A stretch of DNA of 64,000 nt, taken from NCBI RefSeq assembly GCF_017353255.1, contig NZ_JAFMYU010000022.1, positions 61,525 to 125,524 of the forward strand, in the 5' to 3' direction. Made by a program: the position numbers and the translations under genes. How positions within the stretch are numbered: the stretch's first letter is position 1; every line of letters starts with the position of its first letter. The stretch is from Fibrella aquatilis (GTDB lineage: Bacteria; Bacteroidota; Bacteroidia; Cytophagales; Spirosomataceae). The notes beneath the pieces are model-generated. The model saw only the letters and a list, made by a program, of their open reading frames with translations. It did no database searches and was not told where the DNA came from. Below are positions 41,470 to 50,636 of the stretch, piece after piece.

Positions 41470-44036
41470 TCGTATCGGGTAAGGTATCAGCGAACGTGAC
41501 CGTGGGCGGCAAGGCTGCGGGGCTATTTCGGTTGCAGCAGACGGCTGTTACGGTGCCGCCGTTTGTGGTCATTGCTGCCGAAACGTTCGACCCGGTGCTA
41601 CGTAATTTTCCTGCCAGTGTACCCGCCGCCGCCGCACGAAAACAGGCGTTACTGGCCTTCAGTCTACCCCTTGCCGATCAAACTGCCCTGGAGAAGACGC
41701 TGGCCAACTGGGGTTTTCCGGCGCAGGCCGTGGTGGTGCGGTCGTCGATTGCCGATGAAGACAGCGAAGCCAACGCGTTTCCCGGCTTGATGGACTCCTT
41801 TCTGAACCTAACCACCCTGCCCGACATCTATGCGGCCATTGCGCACTGCGCCGCGAGTGCCTATTCCGAGCGGGCGGTGGCCTACCGGCAGCAGAAAAAC
41901 CTGACCATGGCGGCCCGCCCGGCGGTGATTATTCAGCAGCAGGTGGTGCCAGTGGTCAGCGGCGTGTTGTTTACCACCTTCCCCGACTACCCCCAGGAAA
42001 TGGCCGCTCACGTCACGCCCGGTTTTGGGCAGGGCCTCATGGACGGCAGCCTCGACGCCGACGAATTTTATTGGCTAAAACAGTCAGGCAAACTGCACCG
42101 CCACACACTAAACAACAAGACACAGCAACTTGCCACTGGCGCAGGATCGGGCCTGGAACTGGTGCCCGTTCCGGCAGAAAAGCAGACGGTTAGTAGTCTC
42201 ACAAACAGTCAGTTGGATGAAGTGTTTCGGCTTGGCGTAGCTCTGGAACAGGCGTTTGGGCGGCCTCAGGACGTGGAGTTTGTGGTAACCGATGCGGCGC
42301 TTTTTGTGGTGCAGTCGCGGCCCATTACGCAGCCCATTCCTGAGGTGATTGTCTATGATAACGCCAATATTCAGGAGAGCTACTGCGGGGTAACCACGCC
42401 GCTGACGTTCAGTTTTGCCAGCCGCGCCTATGCCACCGTCTACCGCCAAACGATGCAGACGCTGGGGCTGTCGGCGGAAAAAATACGGGCGCATGAGGGG
42501 GTGGTGACCAACCTGCTGGGGCTGGTGAAAGGCCGGATCTATTACCAGATCAACAACTGGTACCGGGGCCTGCAACTGCTGCCGTCGTTCAGCCAGAATA
42601 AGGCCGACATGGAGCGGATGATGGGGCTGGATGAGCCGGTCGATTTTGTGCAGGATACCCGCAAAACCACCCGTGAAAAAGTGCAGCTCCTGCCCGGTCT
42701 GGTGGCTAATCTGGCGCGGCTGCTGTGGGCTTTTTCGCAACTGGGCCAACGAGTACCGGCCTTCCATGCGCACTTTATCGGCCACTTCCGCCGCTTCTAC
42801 GAACTGGACCTTTCGAGCCTGACCGGCACGGCGTTGCTGGAACAGAAGGCCTTGTTAGACAAGGCGTTACTGGGAAGTTGGACCACGCCGATCATCAACG
42901 ATTTCTACGTGATGATGACCAACGGCCGGGTGGTGCGTGACCTGAAAAAAGCGGGTATCGCCACGCCCGACGAGTTTCTGAGCCGCTACCTGTCGGGCGA
43001 TAAACAGCTGGAGAGTACGCAGCCGGTGAAGGCCATGCAACGGCTGGCCATGCAGGCCCGGCAGCAACCAGCCCTGCGGCAGCTAATTCTGGCCATGCCC
43101 GACACCCTGACCGATCAGGTGCGCACCCACTTTCCGGCGTTTCATCAGGCCGTAAGTGGGTTCATAGACCACTATGGCGACCGGACCGTGGGCGAGTTGA
43201 AGCTGGAAACCATCACCATGCGGCTGGCCCCCGCCGTGTTTTACCAGTACCTCCGCAACTACCTGACCGCCGATGAGGCGGCGGAACCGCTGACCGGCAC
43301 AACTACCTTGCACAGCAGCGCAAAGGACGAACTGACGGCTTTGCTGAGCCACCAGTCGGGGTTGTTTCGGCGGCGGGTTTGGGGTAATCTGGGCCGGTTG
43401 CAGCGGGCCATCCGGTACCGCGAAGCCCTGCGGCTGGAGCGTACCCGCCTCTTTGGCATGTACCGTGCGCTATACCTGTCGCTGGGCAACTGGCTGGTGC
43501 AACAACAGGCGCTGACCACCGCCAGAGACGTTTTTTACCTGACCGAAACCGAAATCATCAACGCTGTAGTGGTAACTGACACCGCCAGCTTACGGGATCT
43601 TGTTGCCAGCCGACGGGCCGAGTTTGCGCAGTACGAAACCGAAGACGTACCAAGCCGGGTCACGGTGCCATCGCCGCCGGTTAGTTCTCAACCCGTTGTG
43701 AATCAGGCTGGTAAACTGCAAGGCACAGGCTGCGTGGCGGGCGTGGTGACGGGGCCGGTCATTGTCATCACCGACCCCCGCGATAACCTCGACGTGACGG
43801 GCAAGATTGTTTGTGCGCTACGTACCGACCCTGGTTGGGCGGTGCTGTTTCCCACCTGCCGGGCGGTGCTGATCGAGAAGGGTTCGTCATTGTCGCATTC
43901 GGTCATCCTGCTGCGCGAACTGGGTTTGCCCACCATTATCAACATTCCCGGACTGACCAAAACCCTCCACAGCGGTCAGGAAGTAACCCTCGACGGTCGC
44001 ACTGGCGAGATAACCCGGCTGCCCCATGCCCATTGA
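41466..44036 (+). CDS. PEP-synthase-like / rifampin-phosphotransferase-like enzyme
   Basis: This 856-residue protein has an N-terminal ATP-grasp domain of the PPDK/PEP-synthase type (GGKAAGLFRL at about 17-26, VVRSSIADEDSEANAFPGLMDS at about 90-111, DVEFVV near 275) and a C-terminal swivelling phosphohistidine domain (about 755-856, with KGSSLSHSVILLRELGLPTI, whose histidine carries the phosphate). The PEP/pyruvate-binding TIM barrel of true PEP synthase is absent. The same three-part layout and length occur in rifampin phosphotransferases, so a small-molecule or lipid alcohol may be the acceptor. Coupled to its neighbours on both sides. Confidence 0.78.
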   Translation: MIVSGKVSANVTVGGKAAGLFRLQQTAVTVPPFVVIAAETFDPVLRNFPASVPAAAARKQALLAFSLPLADQTALEKTLANWGFPAQAVVVRSSIADEDSEANAFPGLMDSFLNLTTLPDIYAAIAHCAASAYSERAVAYRQQKNLTMAARPAVIIQQQVVPVVSGVLFTTFPDYPQEMAAHVTPGFGQGLMDGSLDADEFYWLKQSGKLHRHTLNNKTQQLATGAGSGLELVPVPAEKQTVSSLTNSQLDEVFRLGVALEQAFGRPQDVEFVVTDAALFVVQSRPITQPIPEVIVYDNANIQESYCGVTTPLTFSFASRAYATVYRQTMQTLGLSAEKIRAHEGVVTNLLGLVKGRIYYQINNWYRGLQLLPSFSQNKADMERMMGLDEPVDFVQDTRKTTREKVQLLPGLVANLARLLWAFSQLGQRVPAFHAHFIGHFRRFYELDLSSLTGTALLEQKALLDKALLGSWTTPIINDFYVMMTNGRVVRDLKKAGIATPDEFLSRYLSGDKQLESTQPVKAMQRLAMQARQQPALRQLILAMPDTLTDQVRTHFPAFHQAVSGFIDHYGDRTVGELKLETITMRLAPAVFYQYLRNYLTADEAAEPLTGTTTLHSSAKDELTALLSHQSGLFRRRVWGNLGRLQRAIRYREALRLERTRLFGMYRALYLSLGNWLVQQQALTTARDVFYLTETEIINAVVVTDTASLRDLVASRRAEFAQYETEDVPSRVTVPSPPVSSQPVVNQAGKLQGTGCVAGVVTGPVIVITDPRDNLDVTGKIVCALRTDPGWAVLFPTCRAVLIEKGSSLSHSVILLRELGLPTIINIPGLTKTLHSGQEVTLDGRTGEITRLPHAH

Positions 44037-45084
44037 CCGAATTCCGTTTCAGGGCATTCTGCCCCCCTCGTTTTTCGACGTACCCAGCTACGCGCCTGTT
44101 GCCGAAAGCCCGGCCACGGTGGCGCAATTGGTGGCGATGGAGGCCGACCGTAACGAGACGATCCTGTATACCGACCACGCCACGTTCCGCCTCGTTGGCA
44201 TCTTCCCGGCCCTTTCCGACGAGGCCTATTTTGGGTTTTGGGAAACGGCCAATGATCTGGCCATCAATCAGCAGGCCTTTGCCTGTCTCGAAGCCGATGC
44301 CCGGCAGCGGGGCCGGGTGGCGGTGGTGGGGCCGTTGCATTTCAGCACGTTCCATGCCTATCGGCTGCGGCTAAACGAGCCTTCGTGGGGGCAGTTTGAC
44401 CGGGAGCCTGCCAACCCAAGCTATTACCCCGTGCTGTTGCAGCAACTTGGTTATCAGGCACGAAGTCGATTTGAGAGTCGCCTGGTACGGAAAGAAAATA
44501 TACCCCTGGCCTACGACCAGAAGAAGCAACTGCTCGACGCGCTGACCCATATTCCTTTCGACGTAATTCCGTTGAACCCCGACACCTGGCAGCACTGTGA
44601 GGGCGAATTGTATGAACTGGTGCATCATGTGTTTAGCGCCAATCCGGCCTACCGGCCTATTTCGCAGGCACAATTTGAACTCCTTTATAATCGTCAGTTT
44701 GCCGAAAAACTTTGCCCCCATTCGTCGGTGCTGTTTCGTGACCGGCTGTCTGGGTGTCTGGTGGCGCTGAGTTTCTGCCAACCCAACTGCCAGTCGCTCC
44801 TGTTTGCACCGGGCGAGGTACCCCAGTTCGGGCGTGATTTTCCCCGACTAGGCCGGAAGCAGCTACTGGTGAAATCGGTGGGGGTACATCCGGCTTTCCG
44901 GCAGCAGGGGCTAATGTCGTTTCTGGGTGCCTATGGCATGGTGCATTTCCAGGAACTATATGACGACGTGATTTTTTGCCTTATGCGGGCTGACAATTTC
45001 TCGCTCCACTTTTCCGACACCCTTCCCCACGAAACCGCCCACTACGCCCTGTTCGAGAAGCCCTTTTCCAGCATATCGAAATAG
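44026..45084 (+). CDS. GNAT-family acyltransferase-like protein
   Basis: This 352-residue protein has an acetyl-CoA binding motif near residues 285-305 (KSVGVHPAFRQQGLMSFLG, the V...R-x-x-G-x pattern). The N-terminal half (about 1-150) is a second, weaker GNAT-like fold with FGFWETAN, so it may be a tandem-GNAT enzyme. It may move an acetyl or another acyl group onto an amine or amino acid. It overlaps the PEP-synthase-like gene by 11 bases and the convergent kinase gene by 43 bases. The function is inferred from the family only. Confidence 0.65.
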   Translation: MPIDRIPFQGILPPSFFDVPSYAPVAESPATVAQLVAMEADRNETILYTDHATFRLVGIFPALSDEAYFGFWETANDLAINQQAFACLEADARQRGRVAVVGPLHFSTFHAYRLRLNEPSWGQFDREPANPSYYPVLLQQLGYQARSRFESRLVRKENIPLAYDQKKQLLDALTHIPFDVIPLNPDTWQHCEGELYELVHHVFSANPAYRPISQAQFELLYNRQFAEKLCPHSSVLFRDRLSGCLVALSFCQPNCQSLLFAPGEVPQFGRDFPRLGRKQLLVKSVGVHPAFRQQGLMSFLGAYGMVHFQELYDDVIFCLMRADNFSLHFSDTLPHETAHYALFEKPFSSISK

Positions 45085-46208
45085 CTGTTCACCACGCGGG
45101 GCAGAAACGGATAGGGGCTCACCGAATGCGCCATCATGTACATACCAAGCCGGTGCAGTCCAAAGTCGAAAGCGGCCAGGTCGAATCCGCGTTTAAACGC
45201 TTGCTCATCAGCATACAGGCCCGTGAGTTGATGCAGGGCGTTGCGGTAATGGTCCAGGTAGACCGGGCGCAGGTGATACCGGTCGGTATCCAGCACGAAG
45301 CATAGCAGTTCTACCACGTCATACTGCGGCACATGGTAGGTGGCCAGTTCCCAGTCATACACGCAAAAAACCGATGCCCCGTTAACCGACTTAAAGCAGG
45401 TGTTTCTTGGGTTTAAATCATTGTGAACCAGTGCTTTAGCTAGCTGTTCTAGCTCGTGCCAATAATCGGGGATGGACCGGATAATCGCGTTGAGCCGGGC
45501 TACACGGGCGGGCGTATAGAGGGCCGGTGCCTGTTGCGCTGCGTTGTCGAGCAGGGCCGTCCACAACGGCGTTAGGCGGGTCATGTAAGCCCGGCTGGGG
45601 GCATCGTCCCAATAGGTCGGATCAATGGGGAGTGGCCTATTCAGGTGGTCGGCGTGCCAGACCGCCAACTGATCGAGCGCCTGCCGGATGTGCCCGTCGG
45701 TCCAGGTGTGCGGGGCCAGTACCGAGTTCATCAGGGCCACATCGTCGAGGTATTCCATCAGAATGACATACGTACCCTGCTCAGGATCAGCTAGTAAGCC
45801 AAAAATGTCGGGCTGAAGGCTCGACGGTAATTTACCATACACTTCCAGTTCGCGCTGGTCGGTGTGTAGAAAACCCGTAAGATCTTTGTACGTTGGGTAC
45901 ACCTCGGCCAGTGTACCCCCGCAGGCTCCGGCCAGCCCGTTGAGCATGGCCACGATGGCACTGCCGGGCGGCTTAATTTTCAGCACCATACGCCGGGTTT
46001 GCCGCACCCCGCCCGACCGGAACGTTACGGCCAGCCCCAGGTGCCCGATTATGGTGTCGGACAGCCCGGCAGTGAGCGCGGCCAGAATACTAGCCGAGTT
46101 GTCGATGGCCAAAGGCCGCACGTCAAACACCCGGATGTCGTTTTTGGGGGCATGCTGCCGCATCAGGCGTTCTACAAAAGCCGGGTTGAGGTAATCGGAC
46201 TGCGTCAT
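45042..46208 (-). CDS. aminoglycoside phosphotransferase / choline kinase-like kinase
   Basis: This 388-residue kinase has the APH/choline-kinase fold. The catalytic loop HNDLNPRN (about 264-271) and the metal-binding DWE (about 285-287) are both intact. The N-terminal lobe has an AVTFRSGG and MVLKIK part for ATP binding. Substrates of the family include choline, ethanolamine, homoserine and small alcohols. Its start overlaps the BtaA-like stop by four bases, suggesting that it acts on a product of that enzyme. Its 3' end overlaps the convergent GNAT gene. Confidence 0.78.
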   Translation of the reverse strand: MTQSDYLNPAFVERLMRQHAPKNDIRVFDVRPLAIDNSASILAALTAGLSDTIIGHLGLAVTFRSGGVRQTRRMVLKIKPPGSAIVAMLNGLAGACGGTLAEVYPTYKDLTGFLHTDQRELEVYGKLPSSLQPDIFGLLADPEQGTYVILMEYLDDVALMNSVLAPHTWTDGHIRQALDQLAVWHADHLNRPLPIDPTYWDDAPSRAYMTRLTPLWTALLDNAAQQAPALYTPARVARLNAIIRSIPDYWHELEQLAKALVHNDLNPRNTCFKSVNGASVFCVYDWELATYHVPQYDVVELLCFVLDTDRYHLRPVYLDHYRNALHQLTGLYADEQAFKRGFDLAAFDFGLHRLGMYMMAHSVSPYPFLPRVVNSYFDMLEKGFSNRA

Positions 46209-47353
46209 TCAGGTTGGGGAGATGGCGGTTCCGCCGACCCGTCGGACCGGTCCGGGGTGCGGGCTACTACGCGCCGATTCAGGAAATAAAAACAGGTTGT
46301 ATCTGGTTGTAAATGGGTCGCAACCGGTACGTCAGTCCAGCCATCTTCGGCCAGGAAAGCGCCCTGTTCCTGCAGTAGATTCCAAAAAACGAACCGCAGT
46401 TGGAAGTGACCTTGTTCGTGCAGCAGTTGGCACACCCGTCGAAATTCGGCCTGACTCGTATACTCGAAAATATTGGATAAACTGGCTTTGGTCACCCGGT
46501 TGCCTTTGGCCGAAAGCAGGTAGTCAATGGCCTCCCCCTCAACGATGGTCAGCCGGTCGAGTTGCAACCGGAGCAGGGTAAAATTGGCCGATTGGTAGCA
46601 GGCGGGCAGGATAGATTCGGGCAGGTGCTCCGGGCCGAAAAAGAAGAAACGAAAAAAGAAATTATCCCGCACCAGGCTGGTTTCTACCTGCTGGCACAAG
46701 CGCCGGTAAAAGGCCTCCCCACCCGATTCCTGGGCGTATTTGAATAACGACGGGCTGCGCCCTTTGCTCAGATTGGCGGCATCGAAATAGGCAATGAACC
46801 GCTGCTGAAACGTGCCGCCGTGCAGGTGTTGGACAAAGAAATCCCACTGTTCGACTACGTTGCCGAACCGGATAAGCTGCCATAGCTGCTGTTGCAGGGC
46901 GGCAGGCAGGGTGGCGAAAAAACCGGTAATGTAGGCCTCCAGCTTTCCCGCCAGCAGCATACCGCCGGGGTTGACTTCGAAGAACGAACGCCAGTAGCCT
47001 TGCCAGTCGGCGGGGAGCGTGGGAGCCACCTGCCCGAAGGTTTGGGCCACCTTGTCGGGGCCGTCGAAGCCCATCAGCGTCCTGAAAACGCCGTATTCGT
47101 GGTGGAGAATCAGGTGCGTTTTGAACGAGAGCAGGGCGTTTTGCACCGGGTTCAGGTCAATGGCAATCACCTGCCGCGGGCTTTTCAGCAATGTATTCAG
47201 CACGTTGCACCCCGCCGACGTAATAACCAGTACCCGGTCGTGGGGTTGAATGGCGAGGCTGCTGTATAGCGATGGGTGATCTTCCCAAACCAGCGAATAC
47301 CGCAGGCGGTCGAGCGCCACGTTATAAAACTCAGAGTGCATAGGGGATGGCAA
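46205..47353 (-). CDS. BtaA-like (DUF3419) 3-amino-3-carboxypropyl transferase
   Basis: This 382-residue protein belongs by pattern to DUF3419, whose known member BtaA moves the 3-amino-3-carboxypropyl group of S-adenosylmethionine to diacylglycerol in betaine-lipid synthesis. The start LRYSLVWEDHPSLYSSLAI is typical, followed by the SAM-binding block VLVITSAGCNVLNTLL and VIAIDLNPVQNALL. The C-terminal part has LSNIFEYTSQAEF, the usual DUF3419 block. No BtaB-type N-methyltransferase is in the window, so a classical betaine lipid is not implied. It is coupled to the kinase gene and probably co-transcribed with the ANL ligase gene. Confidence 0.8.
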   Translation of the reverse strand: MPSPMHSEFYNVALDRLRYSLVWEDHPSLYSSLAIQPHDRVLVITSAGCNVLNTLLKSPRQVIAIDLNPVQNALLSFKTHLILHHEYGVFRTLMGFDGPDKVAQTFGQVAPTLPADWQGYWRSFFEVNPGGMLLAGKLEAYITGFFATLPAALQQQLWQLIRFGNVVEQWDFFVQHLHGGTFQQRFIAYFDAANLSKGRSPSLFKYAQESGGEAFYRRLCQQVETSLVRDNFFFRFFFFGPEHLPESILPACYQSANFTLLRLQLDRLTIVEGEAIDYLLSAKGNRVTKASLSNIFEYTSQAEFRRVCQLLHEQGHFQLRFVFWNLLQEQGAFLAEDGWTDVPVATHLQPDTTCFYFLNRRVVARTPDRSDGSAEPPSPQPE

Positions 47354-47392
47354 AAGCGAAGACCAACGGTGTCAGCATGGCCCATGGTTGCC

Positions 47393-48832
47393 CTACGTTA
47401 GCTGATCGTAACGAATTTTGGACAGGTGGCGGGCATCAACTGGCAGCGTTGACCGGAAATATAGGTGGTTAATCAACGTTTCAGGAAACGTAGTTGCTAA
47501 TGCTACTGAAAGGTCCTGTTGGCTGGCATTGCCCTGCACATAGACCGTAAATCCCTGTTCGGTAGCGCGGGCGGCCACGCGCTCCACTCCGGCCACCTGC
47601 GTCAGCACGTGCTCGATCTGGTAATGTTGCACCCCTTGGTGCAGCCGCTCGTTGCCCCTGCGACCCGTCAGAAACAGCTGGTCGGCTTCGTCCAGATACC
47701 CGAAGTCGCCGGTCATAAACCAGTCGTTACCGGGTGTGGCCACGTGCGGACCTTTCACGGCAATTTCGCCAACGGCATAGGTCTTCCCACCGGGCAAGAG
47801 TAGCGTACCTATAGGGTGAATGGCCACCTGGAGTGAGGGGTGAACCGTGCCTACGGCGTAGCCCCGGCGCGGGGCCAGGGGTTCGGTGCCCAGCTGCCGA
47901 ATAGCAATCGGTTCGGCCTCCGACGACCCGTAGATGACGTAGATGGCCGCGTTGACGAAATAGGTTTTTATGGCCCCCGCCAACCCCTCCGGCACCGGCG
48001 AACCGCCAATGCCTAACGCCCGCACCTGCGGAAATTGGGTGGGGTGCAGGTGCAGGTATTGCAGCAGTTGCTGGAAATAATACACATTGCCGGTCAGGGT
48101 CTGAACGCCTTGATCGACAAGCTGTTGCACAATGCGTTCAGGAGCTATACCGGCCAGCCGAAAGCCCGGCAGGGCGGGCAGAATGCTCAGCGTTCCCAGG
48201 GCCAGATTGTGCAGGAGAATGTTGAGAAACAGGGGGAAGTCGCGTTGCCCGGCCCAGGGTGGAAAGGCTTCTGTGAGTGCCTGGTGCTGGGCCAGCAACA
48301 CCCGATGACTCCGCCGAATAGCCTTTGCCACCCCCGTAGAGCCGGAACTGTGCGAAATCAGGGCTGGTTGGTCAGGGTCAACGGCCTGTGGTGGGAGCGG
48401 GGCTGCCGGTGGTAACGAGTTGATATCCAGGGCAATGTTTCTGATACCGATCAGCCGACCCAGCCATGAAAGCGGCGCTGGCAGCGGCCGTTTGGTCAGC
48501 AGCACGGTCACGTCGCCCCGGAGCAATAGCCGCAATAAGGCCCACCGCGCCGCCGCTGGGGGCAACACTAGAATGGCTCCGAGCGCCATACTAGCCAGCA
48601 ACGTGCCGATCAGATCGAACGATACGGGCAGCGCCAGCACGACCTGTTGGCCGGGTTGTACCCGTTGTCGCACCAGTTCGGCCCGGATAGCCGCCACCGA
48701 GGTTAAGATAGCCCGACCCGTGTAGGCCATGTCTGCCAGACCGGGGCGGGTAGTATCTGGCCAGCAAATTAAGTCATCATCAAGGTGTTGCTGAAGCCGC
48801 TCATGGATGAGTGCGTAATAATTGCTGACCAT
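47393..48832 (-). CDS. ANL-superfamily AMP-forming ligase
   Basis: This 479-residue adenylate-forming enzyme probably activates a carboxylic acid, such as a fatty or amino acid. The phosphate loop reads SHSSGSTGVAKAIRRSH (about 156-172), the YGSSEAEP block is the family A5 motif (about 301-308), and WFMTGDFGYL (about 373-382) is the A7 aspartate block. The C-terminal lid is short, with GRRGNERLHQGVQHYQIE but no clear A10 lysine. It starts the minus-strand unit that continues with the BtaA-like and kinase genes; 39 bp separate it from the BtaA-like gene. Confidence 0.8.
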   Translation of the reverse strand: MVSNYYALIHERLQQHLDDDLICWPDTTRPGLADMAYTGRAILTSVAAIRAELVRQRVQPGQQVVLALPVSFDLIGTLLASMALGAILVLPPAAARWALLRLLLRGDVTVLLTKRPLPAPLSWLGRLIGIRNIALDINSLPPAAPLPPQAVDPDQPALISHSSGSTGVAKAIRRSHRVLLAQHQALTEAFPPWAGQRDFPLFLNILLHNLALGTLSILPALPGFRLAGIAPERIVQQLVDQGVQTLTGNVYYFQQLLQYLHLHPTQFPQVRALGIGGSPVPEGLAGAIKTYFVNAAIYVIYGSSEAEPIAIRQLGTEPLAPRRGYAVGTVHPSLQVAIHPIGTLLLPGGKTYAVGEIAVKGPHVATPGNDWFMTGDFGYLDEADQLFLTGRRGNERLHQGVQHYQIEHVLTQVAGVERVAARATEQGFTVYVQGNASQQDLSVALATTFPETLINHLYFRSTLPVDARHLSKIRYDQLT

Positions 48833-48850
48833 ACAAGCGCGGAGTAACCG

Positions 48851-49462
48851 TCAGACGCCAAACCCGTCGCCGAGTTTGAAGATGGCTTTAAGGCACTGGG
48901 CAGTCAGGGCGGCATCTTCCAGGGCGTTATGAAAACTGTCTTCGCGCTCGAACCCGAAGTGGGCGGCAATGGCCGTGAGGCTTAGGCCTTTGGGCGTAGG
49001 TTTGCCGTTTTTGCGTAGAATGCGGAACACAAAATAGCTGAGCGTGTGCAGGTCTACAAGGGTGCGAGAAAAGGGCCATTTCATCTTCTCGTTAAGGTAG
49101 GCTTCCTTCAAAAAGTTGATGTCATGCATGACGCTTTGTCCGCAGAGGACCACATCGCGCAGAAATGGCGTCTTGTCTACCTGGTTGGGTGGCACACGGA
49201 TGTTGAGCTGTTCGCAGATCCAGGTTTCCAGGGCGGGCAGCACGTCGTAGATCATCGGTGCATCGTCGAGGTCGGCCAGAGAAAGGTTATGGACCTTTTC
49301 GGCAGAAGCGGTAAAGGCTTCGGCGTTTTCGGGATAGACGTTGGTGAGGTACTGCCCTTTCTCGACCCAATCGTCGTCGAAAAGCACGGCACCAAGTTGG
49401 ATAATCTCGTTGTAGCCTGGGTCGGGGCCAGACATTTCAAGGTCAAGTACTAAAAATGGCAT
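48851..49462 (-). CDS. 3'-5' exonuclease of the DEDDh family
   Basis: This 203-residue protein is taken from the ATG at 49462 (MPFLVLDLEMSG). The DEDDh residues are visible: D7 and E9 in LDLEMSG, an aspartate in MHDINFLKE, and H and D in FHNALEDA. Such enzymes trim DNA or RNA 3' ends; the family includes the DNA polymerase III epsilon subunit, RNase T and oligoribonuclease. The SLTAIAAHFGF block favours the RNase T/epsilon side. It ends 18 bp from the ANL gene's start on the same strand, but has no clear link to that cluster. Confidence 0.85.
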   Translation of the reverse strand: MPFLVLDLEMSGPDPGYNEIIQLGAVLFDDDWVEKGQYLTNVYPENAEAFTASAEKVHNLSLADLDDAPMIYDVLPALETWICEQLNIRVPPNQVDKTPFLRDVVLCGQSVMHDINFLKEAYLNEKMKWPFSRTLVDLHTLSYFVFRILRKNGKPTPKGLSLTAIAAHFGFEREDSFHNALEDAALTAQCLKAIFKLGDGFGV

Positions 49463-49583
49463 AACAGAATGTTGGATGTCTGTACAAAAATACATCCTGC
49501 GCTGCCGCTATGCGAACTAATCTGGCCGCGTATCGCTTCATTTGTATGTACAAGTATAATCTACTATTAACCGTCCATTCATC

Positions 49584-50468
49584 ATGCATTACGTCGTCAC
49601 CGGTTCATTGGGCAACACCGGCAAGCCCATTACAGAAGGACTACTGAAAGTGGGTCATACCGTGACCGTCATCACGAGCAAAGCCCAGAACAAGGCAAAA
49701 ATTGAGGCGCTGGGTGCCACGGCAGCCGTAGGCGACGTGGAAAACGCTGCCTTTGTTACGGAAGCCTTCGCCAACGCCGATGCCGTATACCTGATGATAC
49801 CGCCAAAATGGGGTGTAACCAACTGGCGGGGGTATCAGAACGAGGTAGCCGATAACTATGTCGCCGCCATCAACGCCAACGACATCCGGTTTGTGGTCAT
49901 GCTTAGCAGCGTGGGGGCGCACCTGCCGCAGGGCGTTGGCCCCGTAACGGGTCTGTATGACCTGGAACAGAAGCTAAAAACCCTAGAGGGGCTGAACGTG
50001 AAGGTGTTACGGCCGTCGTATTTCATGCAGAACCTCTATAATATGGCGGGCATGGTGAAAGGTATGGGTATTATGGGCAGTAACTTTGGTGATGACAAAC
50101 TCGTGCTGGTGCATACCGACGACATTGCCGCTGCCGCCCTCCAGGAACTACTGAACCTCGATTTCACGGGCACGCAGATCCGCTACATTGCCGGTGACGA
50201 AAAAACGGGTGCCGAAATCGCCAAAACGCTGGGCGAAGCCATTGGCAAACCCGAAACGCCCTGGGTCGTTTTCTCCGACGAGCAAAACACGCAGGGTATG
50301 CTACAAGCTGGGCTGAATGAGGAGATGGCGAAAAACTACACCGAAATGGGTGCCGCCCTCCGCGACGGCACCATGCAGGCCGACTATATGGAAAACCGCC
50401 CCACGCTGAGCAAAACCAAGCTCGAAGACTTCGCCAAAAACGACTTTACCGCGGCGTATCAGGGGTGA
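49584..50468 (+). CDS. NmrA-like NAD(P)-binding protein
   Basis: This 294-residue atypical SDR protein of the NmrA/HSCARG type binds NAD(P) and often acts as a redox sensor or oxidoreductase. The Rossmann motif is VTGSLGNTGKPI at 5-16; NADAVYLMIPP and VVMLSSVGAH follow, and the substrate side includes LRPSYFMQNLYNM. The tyrosine-lysine pair of classical SDRs is not evident, as usual for this subgroup. It is on the plus strand and followed by a palindrome. Confidence 0.85.
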   Translation: MHYVVTGSLGNTGKPITEGLLKVGHTVTVITSKAQNKAKIEALGATAAVGDVENAAFVTEAFANADAVYLMIPPKWGVTNWRGYQNEVADNYVAAINANDIRFVVMLSSVGAHLPQGVGPVTGLYDLEQKLKTLEGLNVKVLRPSYFMQNLYNMAGMVKGMGIMGSNFGDDKLVLVHTDDIAAAALQELLNLDFTGTQIRYIAGDEKTGAEIAKTLGEAIGKPETPWVVFSDEQNTQGMLQAGLNEEMAKNYTEMGAALRDGTMQADYMENRPTLSKTKLEDFAKNDFTAAYQG

Positions 50469-50488
50469 ATAGATTGATTTAAAGGAAC

Positions 50489-50541
50489 AATTTAGATAGG
50501 GTAGCTCAGGCCCCCTGGGCCTGAGCTACCCTATCTAAATT
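50489..50541. repeat. perfect hairpin after the NmrA-like gene
   Basis: Arms 50489-50513 and 50517-50541 are exact 25-nt inverted copies with a 3-nt loop. It lies 20 bp after the stop of the plus-strand gene and upstream of the stop of the convergent cold-shock gene. It is a likely terminator, although no U tract follows. Confidence 0.9.
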
Positions 50542-50636
50542 TAAGCCCACGCACAAAAAAGTAAAATCCTCTAACCCATACTGCCTACCCATAAGGGGAA
50601 TCGACATGAGCCAGGGGAGCTTGCCTGTGTACTTTA

